Origin: Sphingomonas sp. PP-CE-3A-406
Lineage (GTDB): Bacteria; Pseudomonadota; Alphaproteobacteria; Sphingomonadales; Sphingomonadaceae
Length of the DNA stretch: 64,000 bases
Reading direction: 5' to 3'
Assembly: GCF_003688625.1 (NCBI RefSeq)
Contig: NZ_RCWY01000002.1
Span: forward strand, 124,001 to 188,000
Positions within the stretch are counted from its first letter, which is position 1. Every line of letters begins with the position of its first letter. Under the pieces are notes generated by a model. That model was not told the origin of the DNA, ran no database searches, and was given only the letters and a program-made list of their open reading frames with translations. This document shows, one piece after another, positions 19,977 to 32,400 of the stretch. The position numbers were made by a program, and so were the translations under genes.

Positions 19977-21823
19977 TTCGCCGCCCCGCCGCCAGCAGCG
20001 ATCCAGGCGTCGATCTTGCGTTCGAGCACCGGCATCGGCAGCGATCCGGTATCGAGCACCTGCGCGTGGAAATCGCGCGGATCGAACTTCACGCCGAGCG
20101 CAGCCTGCGCCTTCGCCTTGGTCCGCGCGATCGTCAGCTGGCCGATCTTGTAGGCTAGCGCCTGGCCCGGAATAGCGATGTAGCGCTCGACCTCGGCAGT
20201 CGCATCGGTCCGCGCCATCGGTGAGTTGGCGAGCATGTACGCGATCGCCTGGTCACGCGTCCAACCCTTGGCATGGATGCCGCTGTCGACCACCAGCCGC
20301 ATCGCGCGCAGCATCTCGTCGTTCAGCCCGCCCATTCGCTGATACGGATCGGTCTCCATGCCGAGCTCCTTCCACAGGCTCTCGGCATAGAGCGCCCAGC
20401 CCTCGACATACGCGGTGTTGCCGCCGAACCGCATGAAGGCGGGGAGCGCGGTGTTCTCCTGCGCGAGGCTAATCTGGAAATGATGGCCCGGCACGCCCTC
20501 GTGGAGGAACAACGTCTCCATCTCCCACATGTAGCGCGAGGGAAGGTCGTAGCTGTTGTAGTAGAACACGCCCGGTCGCGATCCGTCCGGCGTACCGCCT
20601 TCATACGAGCCGCCCGCCGCGGTCTTCTCCTTGAATGCCGGAACCGGTCGGATTTCGAGCGCGGTCTTCGGCGTCAGCGAGAATTGCTCGGGAATCCGCT
20701 GATAGATACGCTTCTCGATCGCCTGATAGCCGTCGCGAAGCTGCGCGACCGAACTCGGCTGGAACTGCTTGTCGGTACGCAGAAAGGTGAAGAACGCGGG
20801 CAGATCGCCCTTGAAGCCGACTGCCTGCTTCTGCGCCTCCATGCCCTTCAGGATCCGCGCGACCTCGGACAGGCCGAGCTGGTGGACCTGCTCGGCGGTC
20901 ATCGGCAACGTCGTGCGCTGCTGGATCAAATAGGCGTAATAGGCGTCGCCGCCGGGCAGTGCGGACAGCCCGACCGTATCGCGCGCGACCGGCAGATAGG
21001 TCTTGGCGAGGAAGTCGCGCATCCGCTGGTGCGCGGGCGTGATGACGTCGCGGATCTGCTTCGCATAGGCCGCCCTCAAACGGGTCTGGTCGGCGGCAGA
21101 GATCGTCGCGGGGAATGTCTTTACCGGGCCGTAGAAGGTCGAGCCCTCGACGCCTTCCGCAATAAGGTTGTCGAACTCCTGGATCATGTTGGTCACGACC
21201 AGCTTGGGCTGGACGATCCTGTCCTTCATGCCCTGGCGGAACAGCTTGATCGCGCGATCCAGCACCGCGGCATATTGCGCGTTGCGCTTCAGGTTGTTCT
21301 CATAGTCCGCGAGCGTCTTGAATGGCGCCGCGCCCTTGCCCGACGCGAAGTCCGGATAGAAGGTCTGGAAGCCGCCGAAATGGTCGATCGGCAGGTCGCG
21401 CTGGACCTTCAAAATCGCAGGCGCGTAGCCGGCGAGATCGGTCTCGTTGCGCGTCTTGAACACATCATAGGCGATCTGGTCGGTCGGCGTCAGCTTGGTC
21501 CGGTCGATCGCCTTCAACGCGGCGAGATCATGCTCAATCGCCTCACGTTCGCCGGCGAGATACGCATCGGTCAGATACTCGCCGAGCCGGTCCGCATAGC
21601 GCAGATCGCCGCGGAAGATCGCATCGACCGGGTTGCGCTTCAGGCTCGCTTCGTCGCTGTCGTAGAACAGCCGCTTGAGCCGCGCATCGTCCGCGCTCTC
21701 GCCGAGTTGCGCGGTCGGCGGCGGCAGCGCCTGCGCCGTGGCCGTGGCCGTCGACGTCGACGTCGCGGCGGCGACGGTCAGCGTGGTGGACAACAAGGCG
21801 GCAATCACCAGTTTAACGGACAA
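19973..21823 (-). CDS. DUF885 domain-containing exported protein (putative metallopeptidase)
   Basis: 616 residues starting from a TTG at 21823 that has AAGGA six bases upstream and gives a clean signal peptide (LSVKLVIAALLSTTLTVAAA). The motif LFLHEGVPGHHFQISLA near residue 440 is the HExxx(H)H-type metal-binding signature of DUF885, and GGNTAYVEGWALYAESL follows. These proteins are thought to be zinc peptidases of the cell envelope. It is coupled to the S10 carboxypeptidase downstream. Confidence 0.88.
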   Translation of the reverse strand: MSVKLVIAALLSTTLTVAAATSTSTATATAQALPPPTAQLGESADDARLKRLFYDSDEASLKRNPVDAIFRGDLRYADRLGEYLTDAYLAGEREAIEHDLAALKAIDRTKLTPTDQIAYDVFKTRNETDLAGYAPAILKVQRDLPIDHFGGFQTFYPDFASGKGAAPFKTLADYENNLKRNAQYAAVLDRAIKLFRQGMKDRIVQPKLVVTNMIQEFDNLIAEGVEGSTFYGPVKTFPATISAADQTRLRAAYAKQIRDVITPAHQRMRDFLAKTYLPVARDTVGLSALPGGDAYYAYLIQQRTTLPMTAEQVHQLGLSEVARILKGMEAQKQAVGFKGDLPAFFTFLRTDKQFQPSSVAQLRDGYQAIEKRIYQRIPEQFSLTPKTALEIRPVPAFKEKTAAGGSYEGGTPDGSRPGVFYYNSYDLPSRYMWEMETLFLHEGVPGHHFQISLAQENTALPAFMRFGGNTAYVEGWALYAESLWKELGMETDPYQRMGGLNDEMLRAMRLVVDSGIHAKGWTRDQAIAYMLANSPMARTDATAEVERYIAIPGQALAYKIGQLTIARTKAKAQAALGVKFDPRDFHAQVLDTGSLPMPVLERKIDAWIAAGGGAAK

Positions 21824-21932
21824 AGGCGTTCCTTCGAATACGACGGCACGGGGGTAGGATGCGACGGGTGTCGCCGCAAGCGCCTGCGAACAGCCGGGGC
21901 CTTCGGGATCGGAATCTCCCGTATCCCGCACG

Positions 21933-22955
21933 TCACAGCATGCCGAGATCCTGCAACCATTGCCGTACCTGCCCCGGCCATTCGCGGGTGACCGGGGCCG
22001 TCGTCGGCCGCATGCCGAAGGCGTGGCGTCCCTTCGCATAGAGGCGCAGATCGACCGGTACGCCGGCCTCGTTCAACGCGAGCGCATACGCCATCGCATG
22101 CCGGACATTGTCGGTCGGATCGTTCATCGCGTGGATCAGCAGCGTCGGCGGCGCCTTAGCACTGATCGTCACCCATGGCGCCAACCCCAGATCGGTCTTG
22201 GCGTTGCTGCGATCCCAAAGGCGCCCGGTATAGGCCAGCACGGCGAAGTCAGGGCGCGACGGCTCGCGGTCGGCTGCATCGACCGTCAGATAAGTCCGTC
22301 GCTCGGCATTGCTCAGCGACGCCGCCACATACGCGCCAGCAGAAAACCCCATGACGCCGATCTTGTGCGGATCGATGCCATAGCCGGCCGCCCCATGCCG
22401 CAGCAGACCGACGGCGCGCTGGGCATCCTGCAAGGCCAACAGGATTTCTGGCCGTCGACCGAAGCCCGTCTTCTTGTCGACGGTCCATTCCTGGGGTGCG
22501 CGGTATTTCAGGATCACGCAGGTCATGCCCTGCCGGACGACCCAATCGCAGATTTCGGTGCCTTCGAGATCGATCGCCACCGCCGAGAACCCGCCGCCCG
22601 GCAGGACAAGGATCGTCGCTCCGCCAGTCTTCCGTTTCGGCCGGTAGACCGACATCGTCGGTCGCGAGACGTAGCTTGCCCAATGCCACGCCCGCCCCCC
22701 GACGAGCGGCGAGCCGTTGCCGGTTTCCTCAGGGCGATCGCCGCTGTCGGGCTTCAGGATCGCAAGATCCTTCGGCCACAGCGGCACCTGCGTACCGCCC
22801 GGTCCCGGTTGCCACACCCCAACCGTCGCAACCTTCGCGATCTCGGTTGGCGGATCGGCGCTCGGTTTAGTCTGGGCTGGCGCAATCGCGACCGCGCCGA
22901 TCGTCAGCAGCGATGCCGAGACCGATGCGGAGACCAAAGCCAAGATATTGTTCAA
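21933..22955 (-). CDS. Exported alpha/beta hydrolase (esterase-like)
   Basis: About 340 residues with an N-terminal hydrophobic segment (NNILALVSASVSASLLTIGAV). Oxyanion motif VLPGGGFSAVA, nucleophile Ser in GVMGFSAGAYVAA (about residue 215) and C-terminal His in YAKGRHAFGM fit an acetylxylan-esterase-like hydrolase. The best start is a TTG at 22955 with AAAAGGAG eight bases before it; an ATG 11 codons earlier lacks a ribosome site. It is divergent from the NAD synthetase gene with 74 bases between. Confidence 0.85.
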   Translation of the reverse strand: MNNILALVSASVSASLLTIGAVAIAPAQTKPSADPPTEIAKVATVGVWQPGPGGTQVPLWPKDLAILKPDSGDRPEETGNGSPLVGGRAWHWASYVSRPTMSVYRPKRKTGGATILVLPGGGFSAVAIDLEGTEICDWVVRQGMTCVILKYRAPQEWTVDKKTGFGRRPEILLALQDAQRAVGLLRHGAAGYGIDPHKIGVMGFSAGAYVAASLSNAERRTYLTVDAADREPSRPDFAVLAYTGRLWDRSNAKTDLGLAPWVTISAKAPPTLLIHAMNDPTDNVRHAMAYALALNEAGVPVDLRLYAKGRHAFGMRPTTAPVTREWPGQVRQWLQDLGML

Positions 22956-23029
22956 CCCTGCAACTCCTTTTGCGCGCCGACGACGCAAGCCGGTGGCGTG
23001 ACGCGGGCTTGGCGTTTATCGGTACGGGT

Positions 23030-25075
<2,046 letters not shown>

Positions 25076-25129
25076 GGTTCGTTGCACTACCTTGCATAAA
25101 TCGCCCGCGCGGCGCATTATGAAAATCCT

Positions 25130-25990
25130 ATGACAGTGGCTCCACCGGATGGATCGCGCGATCGCCGGATCGAGATCCCATCTAACCTTTGGCTGATTCA
25201 TCCGGCGGGCCGTGCGCTGCTGCCGGTCGCGCTTGCGCGTGGTATTTCGGCGAATGCGGTGTCGGTGGCGGGGCTTTGCCTCGGAGGTGCCGCGGCTATT
25301 GCCTATGCGCAATGGCATAGCTGGGCGCTCGCCCTGGTCGGTTTGGTGCTGTCGATCGGTTGGCTGATCGCCGACGGACTCGACGGCATGGTCGCGCGCG
25401 CAACCAAGACCGCGAGCCCGCTCGGGCGGATGCTCGACGGATTGTGCGATCACGGCGTCTTCGCACTGATCTACACCGCGCTGGCGATCACGATCGACAC
25501 GCCCGAGGGCTGGATCCTCGCATTTGCCGCGGGTGGTGCGCATGCTGTGCAGTCGAACATGTACGAAGGCGAGCGTTCGCGCTTCCATCGTCGCATCAAG
25601 GGCGTGGCGCTCGAAGCCCCCCCCGTGCCGACCGGCAACGCGCTCGTCCGCTTCTATGACGGGGTCGCCGGCAGCATCGATCGGATCGCCATGCCGTTCG
25701 AACGCACGCTCGGCCAGTCGAGCGATCCGGTCGCGCTTGGCACGCTCTACGGTGCCCGTGCCGTCGCGCCGTTGCGCTTCATGGCCTTGCTTACCGCGAA
25801 TGTCCGGGTATGGGCGATCTTCGTCGCCTGCTTCGCGGGCAACCCACGCATCTTCTGGTGGTTCGAGATCGTCCCTTTGACGCTCGTGGCCATCGTCGGG
25901 CTCGTCTGGCACCGTCGTGTCGAACGGGCTTTCGTTCGTAATACTTCCGCAACGCGACCAAAGACCGCGTCGCGCATGCATCTTTCGTAA
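25130..25990 (+). CDS. CDP-alcohol phosphatidyltransferase, inositol operon
   Basis: 286-residue membrane enzyme with the full CDP-alcohol phosphotransferase signature DGLDGMVARATKTASPLG followed by RMLDGLCD (all four Asp present) at about residues 82-108. Hydrophobic segments lie around residues 45-80, 108-140 and 240-275. It would join a CDP-activated group to an alcohol and release CMP. Because the next two genes make inositol phosphate and probably CDP-inositol, the likely product is an inositol phosphodiester (lipid-linked or soluble). The acceptor is not known. First gene of a three-gene operon. Confidence 0.88.
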   Translation: MTVAPPDGSRDRRIEIPSNLWLIHPAGRALLPVALARGISANAVSVAGLCLGGAAAIAYAQWHSWALALVGLVLSIGWLIADGLDGMVARATKTASPLGRMLDGLCDHGVFALIYTALAITIDTPEGWILAFAAGGAHAVQSNMYEGERSRFHRRIKGVALEAPPVPTGNALVRFYDGVAGSIDRIAMPFERTLGQSSDPVALGTLYGARAVAPLRFMALLTANVRVWAIFVACFAGNPRIFWWFEIVPLTLVAIVGLVWHRRVERAFVRNTSATRPKTASRMHLS

Positions 25991-26005
25991 GGAACAGGGT
26001 CAGTA

Positions 26006-27097
26006 ATGAATAGCATTCGGATCGCCGTGGTCGGCATCGGCAACTGCGCGAGCTCGCTCGTCCAGGGCCTCGAGCATTATCGCGAGGGGGCAAACGACCA
26101 GGTTGGCCTGATGCATTTCGACATGGGCGGCTACAAGCCGAGCGACATCAAGGTCGTCGCGGCCTGGGACGTCGATCGTCGCAAGGTCGGCAAGGACGTC
26201 GCCGAGGCGATCTTCGCCAAGCCCAACTGCACCGCGGTGTTCGCACCGAACGTCGGCAACACCGGCACGATCGTGAAGATGGGCAAGAAGCTGGACGGCG
26301 TCGCCGACCACATGGCCGACTTCAAGGACGACCGCACGTTCCTGGTTTCGGACGCCGCCGAGCCGACGCGTGAAGAGGTCATCGCCGAGCTGAAGGCATC
26401 GGGCGCCGACGTTCTCATGAACTACCTGCCCGTCGGTTCGCAGGAAGCGACCGAATTCTACGCCGAGTGCGCGATCGAGGCTGGCGTTGCGTTCGTCAAC
26501 AACATCCCCGTCTTCATCGCGTCGAACCCGGTCTGGGCGAAGAAGTTCGAGGACGCCGGCGTCGCGATCATCGGCGACGACATCAAGGCACAGCTCGGCG
26601 CGACGATCGTCCACCGCGTGCTGACCGACCTGTTCGCCAAGCGCGGCGTGAAGCTGGATCGCACCTACCAGCTCAACACCGGCGGCAACACCGACTTCCT
26701 CAACATGTCGAACCATCGCCGGCTCGAATCGAAGAAGATCTCGAAGACCGAAGCGGTGCAGTCGGTTGCGGCCGAGCGCATGGACGACGACAACGTCCAT
26801 ATCGGTCCGTCGGATTACGTGCCCTGGCAGAACGACAACAAGGTCTGCTTCCTGCGTATGGAAGGCCAGCTGTTCGGCGGCGTGCCGATGAACATCGAGC
26901 TGCGTCTCTCGGTCGAGGACAGCCCCAACTCGGCGGGTGTCGCGATCGACATGATCCGCTGCGCCAAGATCGCCAAGGATCGCGGCATCGCCGGCGTGAT
27001 CGACCCTGCCTCGGCGTATTTCTGCAAGCACCCGCGCACGCAGATGACCGACGATCTCGCGCAGATCGAAGTCGAGCGGTTCATCAAGGCCGCCTGA
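26006..27097 (+). CDS. Inositol-3-phosphate synthase (Ino1 type)
   Basis: 363-residue NAD-dependent enzyme that turns glucose 6-phosphate into myo-inositol phosphate. The N-terminus IRIAVVGIGNCASSLVQGLEHY is the Rossmann motif of the actinobacterial-type Ino1; VNNIPVFIASNPVW, NTGGNTDFLNM and SDYVPWQNDNKVCFLRMEG are active-site segments of the family. It lies 15 bases after the CDP-alcohol transferase gene with AGGAACAGGG as ribosome site, and one base before the next start, so the three genes are co-expressed. Confidence 0.93.
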   Translation: MNSIRIAVVGIGNCASSLVQGLEHYREGANDQVGLMHFDMGGYKPSDIKVVAAWDVDRRKVGKDVAEAIFAKPNCTAVFAPNVGNTGTIVKMGKKLDGVADHMADFKDDRTFLVSDAAEPTREEVIAELKASGADVLMNYLPVGSQEATEFYAECAIEAGVAFVNNIPVFIASNPVWAKKFEDAGVAIIGDDIKAQLGATIVHRVLTDLFAKRGVKLDRTYQLNTGGNTDFLNMSNHRRLESKKISKTEAVQSVAAERMDDDNVHIGPSDYVPWQNDNKVCFLRMEGQLFGGVPMNIELRLSVEDSPNSAGVAIDMIRCAKIAKDRGIAGVIDPASAYFCKHPRTQMTDDLAQIEVERFIKAA

Positions 27098-27098
27098 C

Positions 27099-27830
27099 AT
27101 GATCGATACGCCCCGGATTCAAACGGCGATCATCCTCGCCGCCGGGGAAGGCAGCCGCCTCCGCACCTCCGCCCCGTATAAGCCACTCTGCGCGGTGGCG
27201 GGGCGGCCGTTGATCGCCCACGCGCTCGAAGGACTGGCGGAAGCCGGCTTCAATCGAGCGATCGTGACGGTCAGCTATGGGCGCGAGGCGATCGAAGCGT
27301 ATGTTGCGAGCCGGCGCTGGCCGTTGGCGGTAGAGACGGTTCTTGCGGATCACCGCGAACCCAATGGCGTCTCGGTACTGGCGGCGCGCGATGCTCTGGC
27401 CGGGGACGAAGCAGTCCTCGCAATGTGCGACCACCTCGTCAGCCCCGAACTCTACGCACGCATGGCGAAGGCTGGCGCGGGTGGTGGCCTTCGCCTCGGC
27501 ATCGACCGGCGCCTCGGCCACGACTGGGTCGACCCCGAGGACGTGACCTGCGTCGCGACCGAAGACGACCGCATCGTCGCGATCGGCAAGGGCCTCGAAC
27601 CGCACGACTGCTACGACACCGGCGTCTTCGCGATCGGCCCTGCGCTATCGGATGCGCTGGCAACGCTCACCAGCCCTTCCCTTACCGAAGGCGTCCGCCT
27701 GCTAGCCGCAGACGGCCTCGCCCGGATCGTCGATTGCAGCGACATCGACTGGATCGACGTCGACGACGCCCCCGCGCTGGCGAAGGCCGAAGCGTGGATG
27801 GCAACGAAGGCAGACGCCGTAGCGGCGTAA
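27099..27830 (+). CDS. Nucleotidyltransferase, probable CTP:inositol-1-phosphate cytidylyltransferase
   Basis: 243-residue sugar-nucleotidyltransferase fold: AIILAAGEGSRLRTSAPYKPLCAVAGRPLI is the nucleotide-binding opening, AVLAMCDHLVSPELY carries the metal-binding Asp, and YDTGVFAIGP matches product-site motifs. Its pairing with Ino1 and a CDP-alcohol transferase mirrors the IPCT-DIPPS arrangement of di-myo-inositol-phosphate synthesis, here as separate proteins. The cytidylyl specificity is inferred from this context. Two palindromic repeats follow the stop. Confidence 0.85.
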   Translation: MIDTPRIQTAIILAAGEGSRLRTSAPYKPLCAVAGRPLIAHALEGLAEAGFNRAIVTVSYGREAIEAYVASRRWPLAVETVLADHREPNGVSVLAARDALAGDEAVLAMCDHLVSPELYARMAKAGAGGGLRLGIDRRLGHDWVDPEDVTCVATEDDRIVAIGKGLEPHDCYDTGVFAIGPALSDALATLTSPSLTEGVRLLAADGLARIVDCSDIDWIDVDDAPALAKAEAWMATKADAVAA

Positions 27831-27835
27831 GCCAG

Positions 27836-27914
27836 CGTTCTCCTGCGCACGCAGGAGCCCAGGATACCAAACGAAACGCCTCTGACCCTGGACTCCTGCG
27901 TTCGCAGGAGAACG
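27836..27914. repeat. Palindromic repeat, CGTTCTCCTGCG family
   Basis: Hairpin CTCCTGCGCACGCAGGAG at the left and CTCCTGCGTTCGCAGGAG at the right, with CCAGG / CCTGG inside, in mirror order. Same plan as 17688-17768. It begins six bases after the nucleotidyltransferase stop. Confidence 0.85.
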
Positions 27915-27922
27915 ATAAAACC

Positions 27923-28005
27923 CCGTCATCCTGACGAAAGTCAGGATCCAGAGTTACGAGTGGTGTCCTTTGGGCTCTGGGTCCTGACTTTCGTCAGGAT
28001 GACGG
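27923..28005. repeat. Palindromic repeat, GTCATCCTGACGAAAGTCAGGATCC family
   Basis: Near-identical copy of 13900-13983, with the same terminal hairpins and a different centre. It lies directly beside the previous repeat, between the convergent inositol operon and HWE kinase, and probably also works as a transcription barrier. Confidence 0.9.
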
Positions 28006-28012
28006 AGTATCG

Positions 28013-29212
28013 TCAGGACGCCGAAACTTCCTCGAGCCTCGGATCGGGCACGTCGAGCGTCGCGCACGTCCCGACCTGCGCGTTCTCGATGGTCACCGCC
28101 CCACGCAACTGCCGCGCAAGACTCCCGATCATCCGCATCCCGAGACTTTTGCGCGACGCCGTCTTCAGGTCGAAGTCCGCCGGCAACCCATCGCCCTCGT
28201 CCGACACGGTCAGCACGATCCGCCCGTCAGCACTCCGCACCGTGACCAGGATCACGCCGCCGTCGTCGCCATAGGCATATTTGATCGCGTTGGTGACCAA
28301 CTCCGTGACCAGCAACCCCATCGGGATCGCCACGTCCGCACTGATCAGGATCGCCTCGATATCGCACTCGATCCGGTGGTTGGGCGACTGCTCCCCCAGA
28401 CCGGTCGCGATCCCGCAAACCAGGTCGTTAAGCGCGACGATCCCGACCTGATCGCCGCGCCACAACTGGTCGTGCGTCTGCGCGATCGCCGTGATCCGCG
28501 CCTGCGCATCGCCGAGCAGCCGCCGGATCCGCGGATCGTCGTCCTCCTGCATCTGGAGATTGAGCATCGCCGACACGAGCGCGAGGCTGTTCTTGACGCG
28601 GTGGCTGGCCTCCCGCGTGAGCAACTCCTGATGCTCCATCGCCTCGCTCAGCCGCTGCTCCGCCTGCTGCCGCTCGATCGCCACGCCGATGAGGTTCGCA
28701 AACCCCTGCATGAAGGCGAAATCGGCTGGCTCGAACTGGCCCTCGTCGGGGCTGTCGACTTCGAGCACGCCAAAGCGCTTGCCCGACGTCTCCACCAGCA
28801 CGTTGATCGCGCGCCGGATATTATGCCGCGCCATGAACTCGGGCGTCCGGAACCGCTGCTCGTTCTCGAGGTGGTTCGAGATCACCGGCAGGCCGGTCTC
28901 CAGTGCGAACCCCGCCGGCGAGCCGAGATCGGTCCGCATCTCGGTCGACCCGACCACGCCCGGCTCCCAGCCGATGCCGGCGCGCACCAGCAGCGTATCC
29001 TGCTCGGGGCGATATTCGAGGAACTTGCAGTATTTCGAGCGCATCCCCTCGCCGCACAATTCGGTCGCGCGCTGCAACATCGGCTGCAGATCCCGCGCCC
29101 GCAAAGCCTCGATCCCGAAATCGGCCAGGATCGATTGCTGACGCAGGCGATACTCAAGCTCGCCCGCACCGGCAGGCGCGTCACCGCCCGGGGAAGTTTC
29201 GATGACTGCCAC
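28013..29212 (-). CDS. GAF-domain sensor histidine kinase, HWE/HisKA_2 family
   Basis: About 399 residues, soluble. A GAF domain covers roughly residues 30-170 (CGEGMRSKYCKFLEY, FGVLEVDSPDEGQFEPADFAFMQ), followed by the HisKA_2 dimerisation helix with LLTREASHRVKNSLALVSAML (phosphoacceptor His) and an ATPase domain (LVTELVTNAIKYAYG, VSDEGDGLP). Kinases of this class often feed the PhyR general stress pathway in sphingomonads; no partner is encoded here. A GTG at 29212 has CGGAG well placed; a TTG at 29236 is an alternative. Confidence 0.9.
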   Translation of the reverse strand: MAVIETSPGGDAPAGAGELEYRLRQQSILADFGIEALRARDLQPMLQRATELCGEGMRSKYCKFLEYRPEQDTLLVRAGIGWEPGVVGSTEMRTDLGSPAGFALETGLPVISNHLENEQRFRTPEFMARHNIRRAINVLVETSGKRFGVLEVDSPDEGQFEPADFAFMQGFANLIGVAIERQQAEQRLSEAMEHQELLTREASHRVKNSLALVSAMLNLQMQEDDDPRIRRLLGDAQARITAIAQTHDQLWRGDQVGIVALNDLVCGIATGLGEQSPNHRIECDIEAILISADVAIPMGLLVTELVTNAIKYAYGDDGGVILVTVRSADGRIVLTVSDEGDGLPADFDLKTASRKSLGMRMIGSLARQLRGAVTIENAQVGTCATLDVPDPRLEEVSAS

Positions 29213-29327
29213 GCATACTCCGTTCGTCGATATCAAGCGCCTCTCCTACCGACCTTGCCGAAAGGATCAACATGGCGCTTGCATGACGGCCGTTGGGTGC
29301 GACGATCCGCCGTGATACAACGGGCGC

Positions 29328-30041
29328 GTGAACGTCCACGCGCCCATCCTGCATCGCAACCCCGTTCCGCTGACGGTCGACGATTTCGTCCTGCTGAAGC
29401 GGGCGGGCAGTTTTACCGGCTATGGCAAAGTCGAGCTTCTCGACGGTGAATTGTCGGGCGTCCGACTCCAGGATGACAATGAGCCGGAGTATGATGGTTC
29501 GGAACCGGTCAGGCTGGACGGTGACGCATATCGGCTGCTCGCAGACGCGCGATCTTTGCAAGGTCATGGCAAAACGGAGCTGCTCGATGGCGCGATATAC
29601 GCGATGAGTCCGCAATATCGTCCGCACGGCTTCGTGAAGGACGAGATCGCTTATCGATTGCGGCGAGCCTTGGAAGCGCTGGGATCATCGCTCCACGTGG
29701 CGACCGAGCAATCCGCGGCGCTGTCTTCGTTCGACGAGCCGCAGCCGGATATCATGCTGACTCGCGAACCGCGTGGAGAGGGCCCAATACCGGGCGCGTC
29801 GATCGCTCTGATCTGCGAGGTATCGGCGAACACGCTGGCGTTCGACCTCCGCGAGAAAGCACGCATTTATGCGCAGGCCGGCATTCCGGAATATTGGGTG
29901 GCCGATGTCGGGGCAAAGCTGGTCCACCAGATGTGGATTCCTGTCGGTGATCGCTTTACCCAGTCGCGCGATGTTCCGTTCGACGCGGGGATGGAGTCGA
30001 CGACAATTCCAGGCCTGACGATACACACGGCCGCGCTTTGA
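29328..30041 (+). CDS. Uma2-family putative endonuclease with duplicated N-terminal segment
   Basis: 237 residues. The Uma2 core has the PD-(D/E)xK-like elements PDIMLTRE and LICEVSANTLAFDLREKARIYAQAGIPEYWVAD. Unusually the N-terminus contains two related blocks: DDFVLLKRAGSFTGYGKVELLDGE and, about 55 residues later, DAYRLLADARSLQGHGKTELLDGA, suggesting an internal duplication of the first Uma2 helix-strand unit. The start is a GTG. Cellular role of Uma2 proteins is unknown. Its stop is immediately adjacent to the stop of the next, opposite gene. Confidence 0.85.
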   Translation: MNVHAPILHRNPVPLTVDDFVLLKRAGSFTGYGKVELLDGELSGVRLQDDNEPEYDGSEPVRLDGDAYRLLADARSLQGHGKTELLDGAIYAMSPQYRPHGFVKDEIAYRLRRALEALGSSLHVATEQSAALSSFDEPQPDIMLTREPRGEGPIPGASIALICEVSANTLAFDLREKARIYAQAGIPEYWVADVGAKLVHQMWIPVGDRFTQSRDVPFDAGMESTTIPGLTIHTAAL

Positions 30042-30554
30042 TTATCGCATCGCTTCCCTGACGAAGGTTTCGGCGTGCGATCGATCGAGCAACGCCAACG
30101 TGCCGCCCTGAAAGTCCGCATAATACGTAACCTCGGAATAAGCCCATTCGGGTTGCTGCACGGCCGCCAGCGACGCGGCGTTGGGCTGCTCGATTTCCGC
30201 TAGCTCGAGCCCTTCGAGCGCCCCTTCGAACAAATCGATTCCGACCTCGCCCGACGCGCTCGGCACGGCGTGCCGGCGCCTGCGGAGCCAGTGTCCCGGC
30301 AACGCCGCGAACAGCGCGTATTCCTCCGGCGTCAGATACGTCGTCACCAGCGGCCGCGCGAGCGGATCGGGGACGTCGTATTTCTTCGACAGCTTGAGCG
30401 CCACACGTCCGCCGACACTGTCGGTCATCCGCCGCAGCCGGCACCGCGTATCCGTAATGTAGAGATCCTCGATCAGGATCGACCGGCAACCGTACAGCGA
30501 TGGCCGCTTCGAAGGATCGACGAGGAACCGCCGCTCACGCTCGACATGCGAGAT
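30042..30554 (-). CDS. CYTH-domain protein with no normal start codon visible
   Basis: The frame encodes a CYTH (triphosphate tunnel) domain: VERERRFLVDPSKRP at the N-terminus, ITDTRCRLRRM, RVALKLSKKYD, PLVTTYLTPEEYALF, GEVGIDLFEG and ELAEIEQPN. These enzymes act on triphosphates or inorganic polyphosphate. The conserved opening ERRFLV has no ATG, GTG or TTG before it within the open frame; the frame closes at a stop near 30590. An ATC at 30554 is the only near-cognate candidate. An ATG at 30428 would remove the first third of the domain. Either a rare start is used or the 5' end carries a lesion. Confidence 0.7.
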   Translation of the reverse strand: MSHVERERRFLVDPSKRPSLYGCRSILIEDLYITDTRCRLRRMTDSVGGRVALKLSKKYDVPDPLARPLVTTYLTPEEYALFAALPGHWLRRRRHAVPSASGEVGIDLFEGALEGLELAEIEQPNAASLAAVQQPEWAYSEVTYYADFQGGTLALLDRSHAETFVREAMR

Positions 30555-30599
30555 TTGTGAGCCGCCAGTTCCTCGTCGAGGCCTCTCAGCACGCCATGA

Positions 30600-32279
<1,680 letters not shown>

Positions 32280-32400
32280 GGGGGTCTCCGTTCGGGTGTT
32301 CGTGAGGGCGGGATTGATCTGCGCATGTAAGGGCAGGCGCGAAGGTTGGCAACGCGCGCGCTCGGACCTAACGGTGGGTCGACACCAAGGGGAATAGCCG

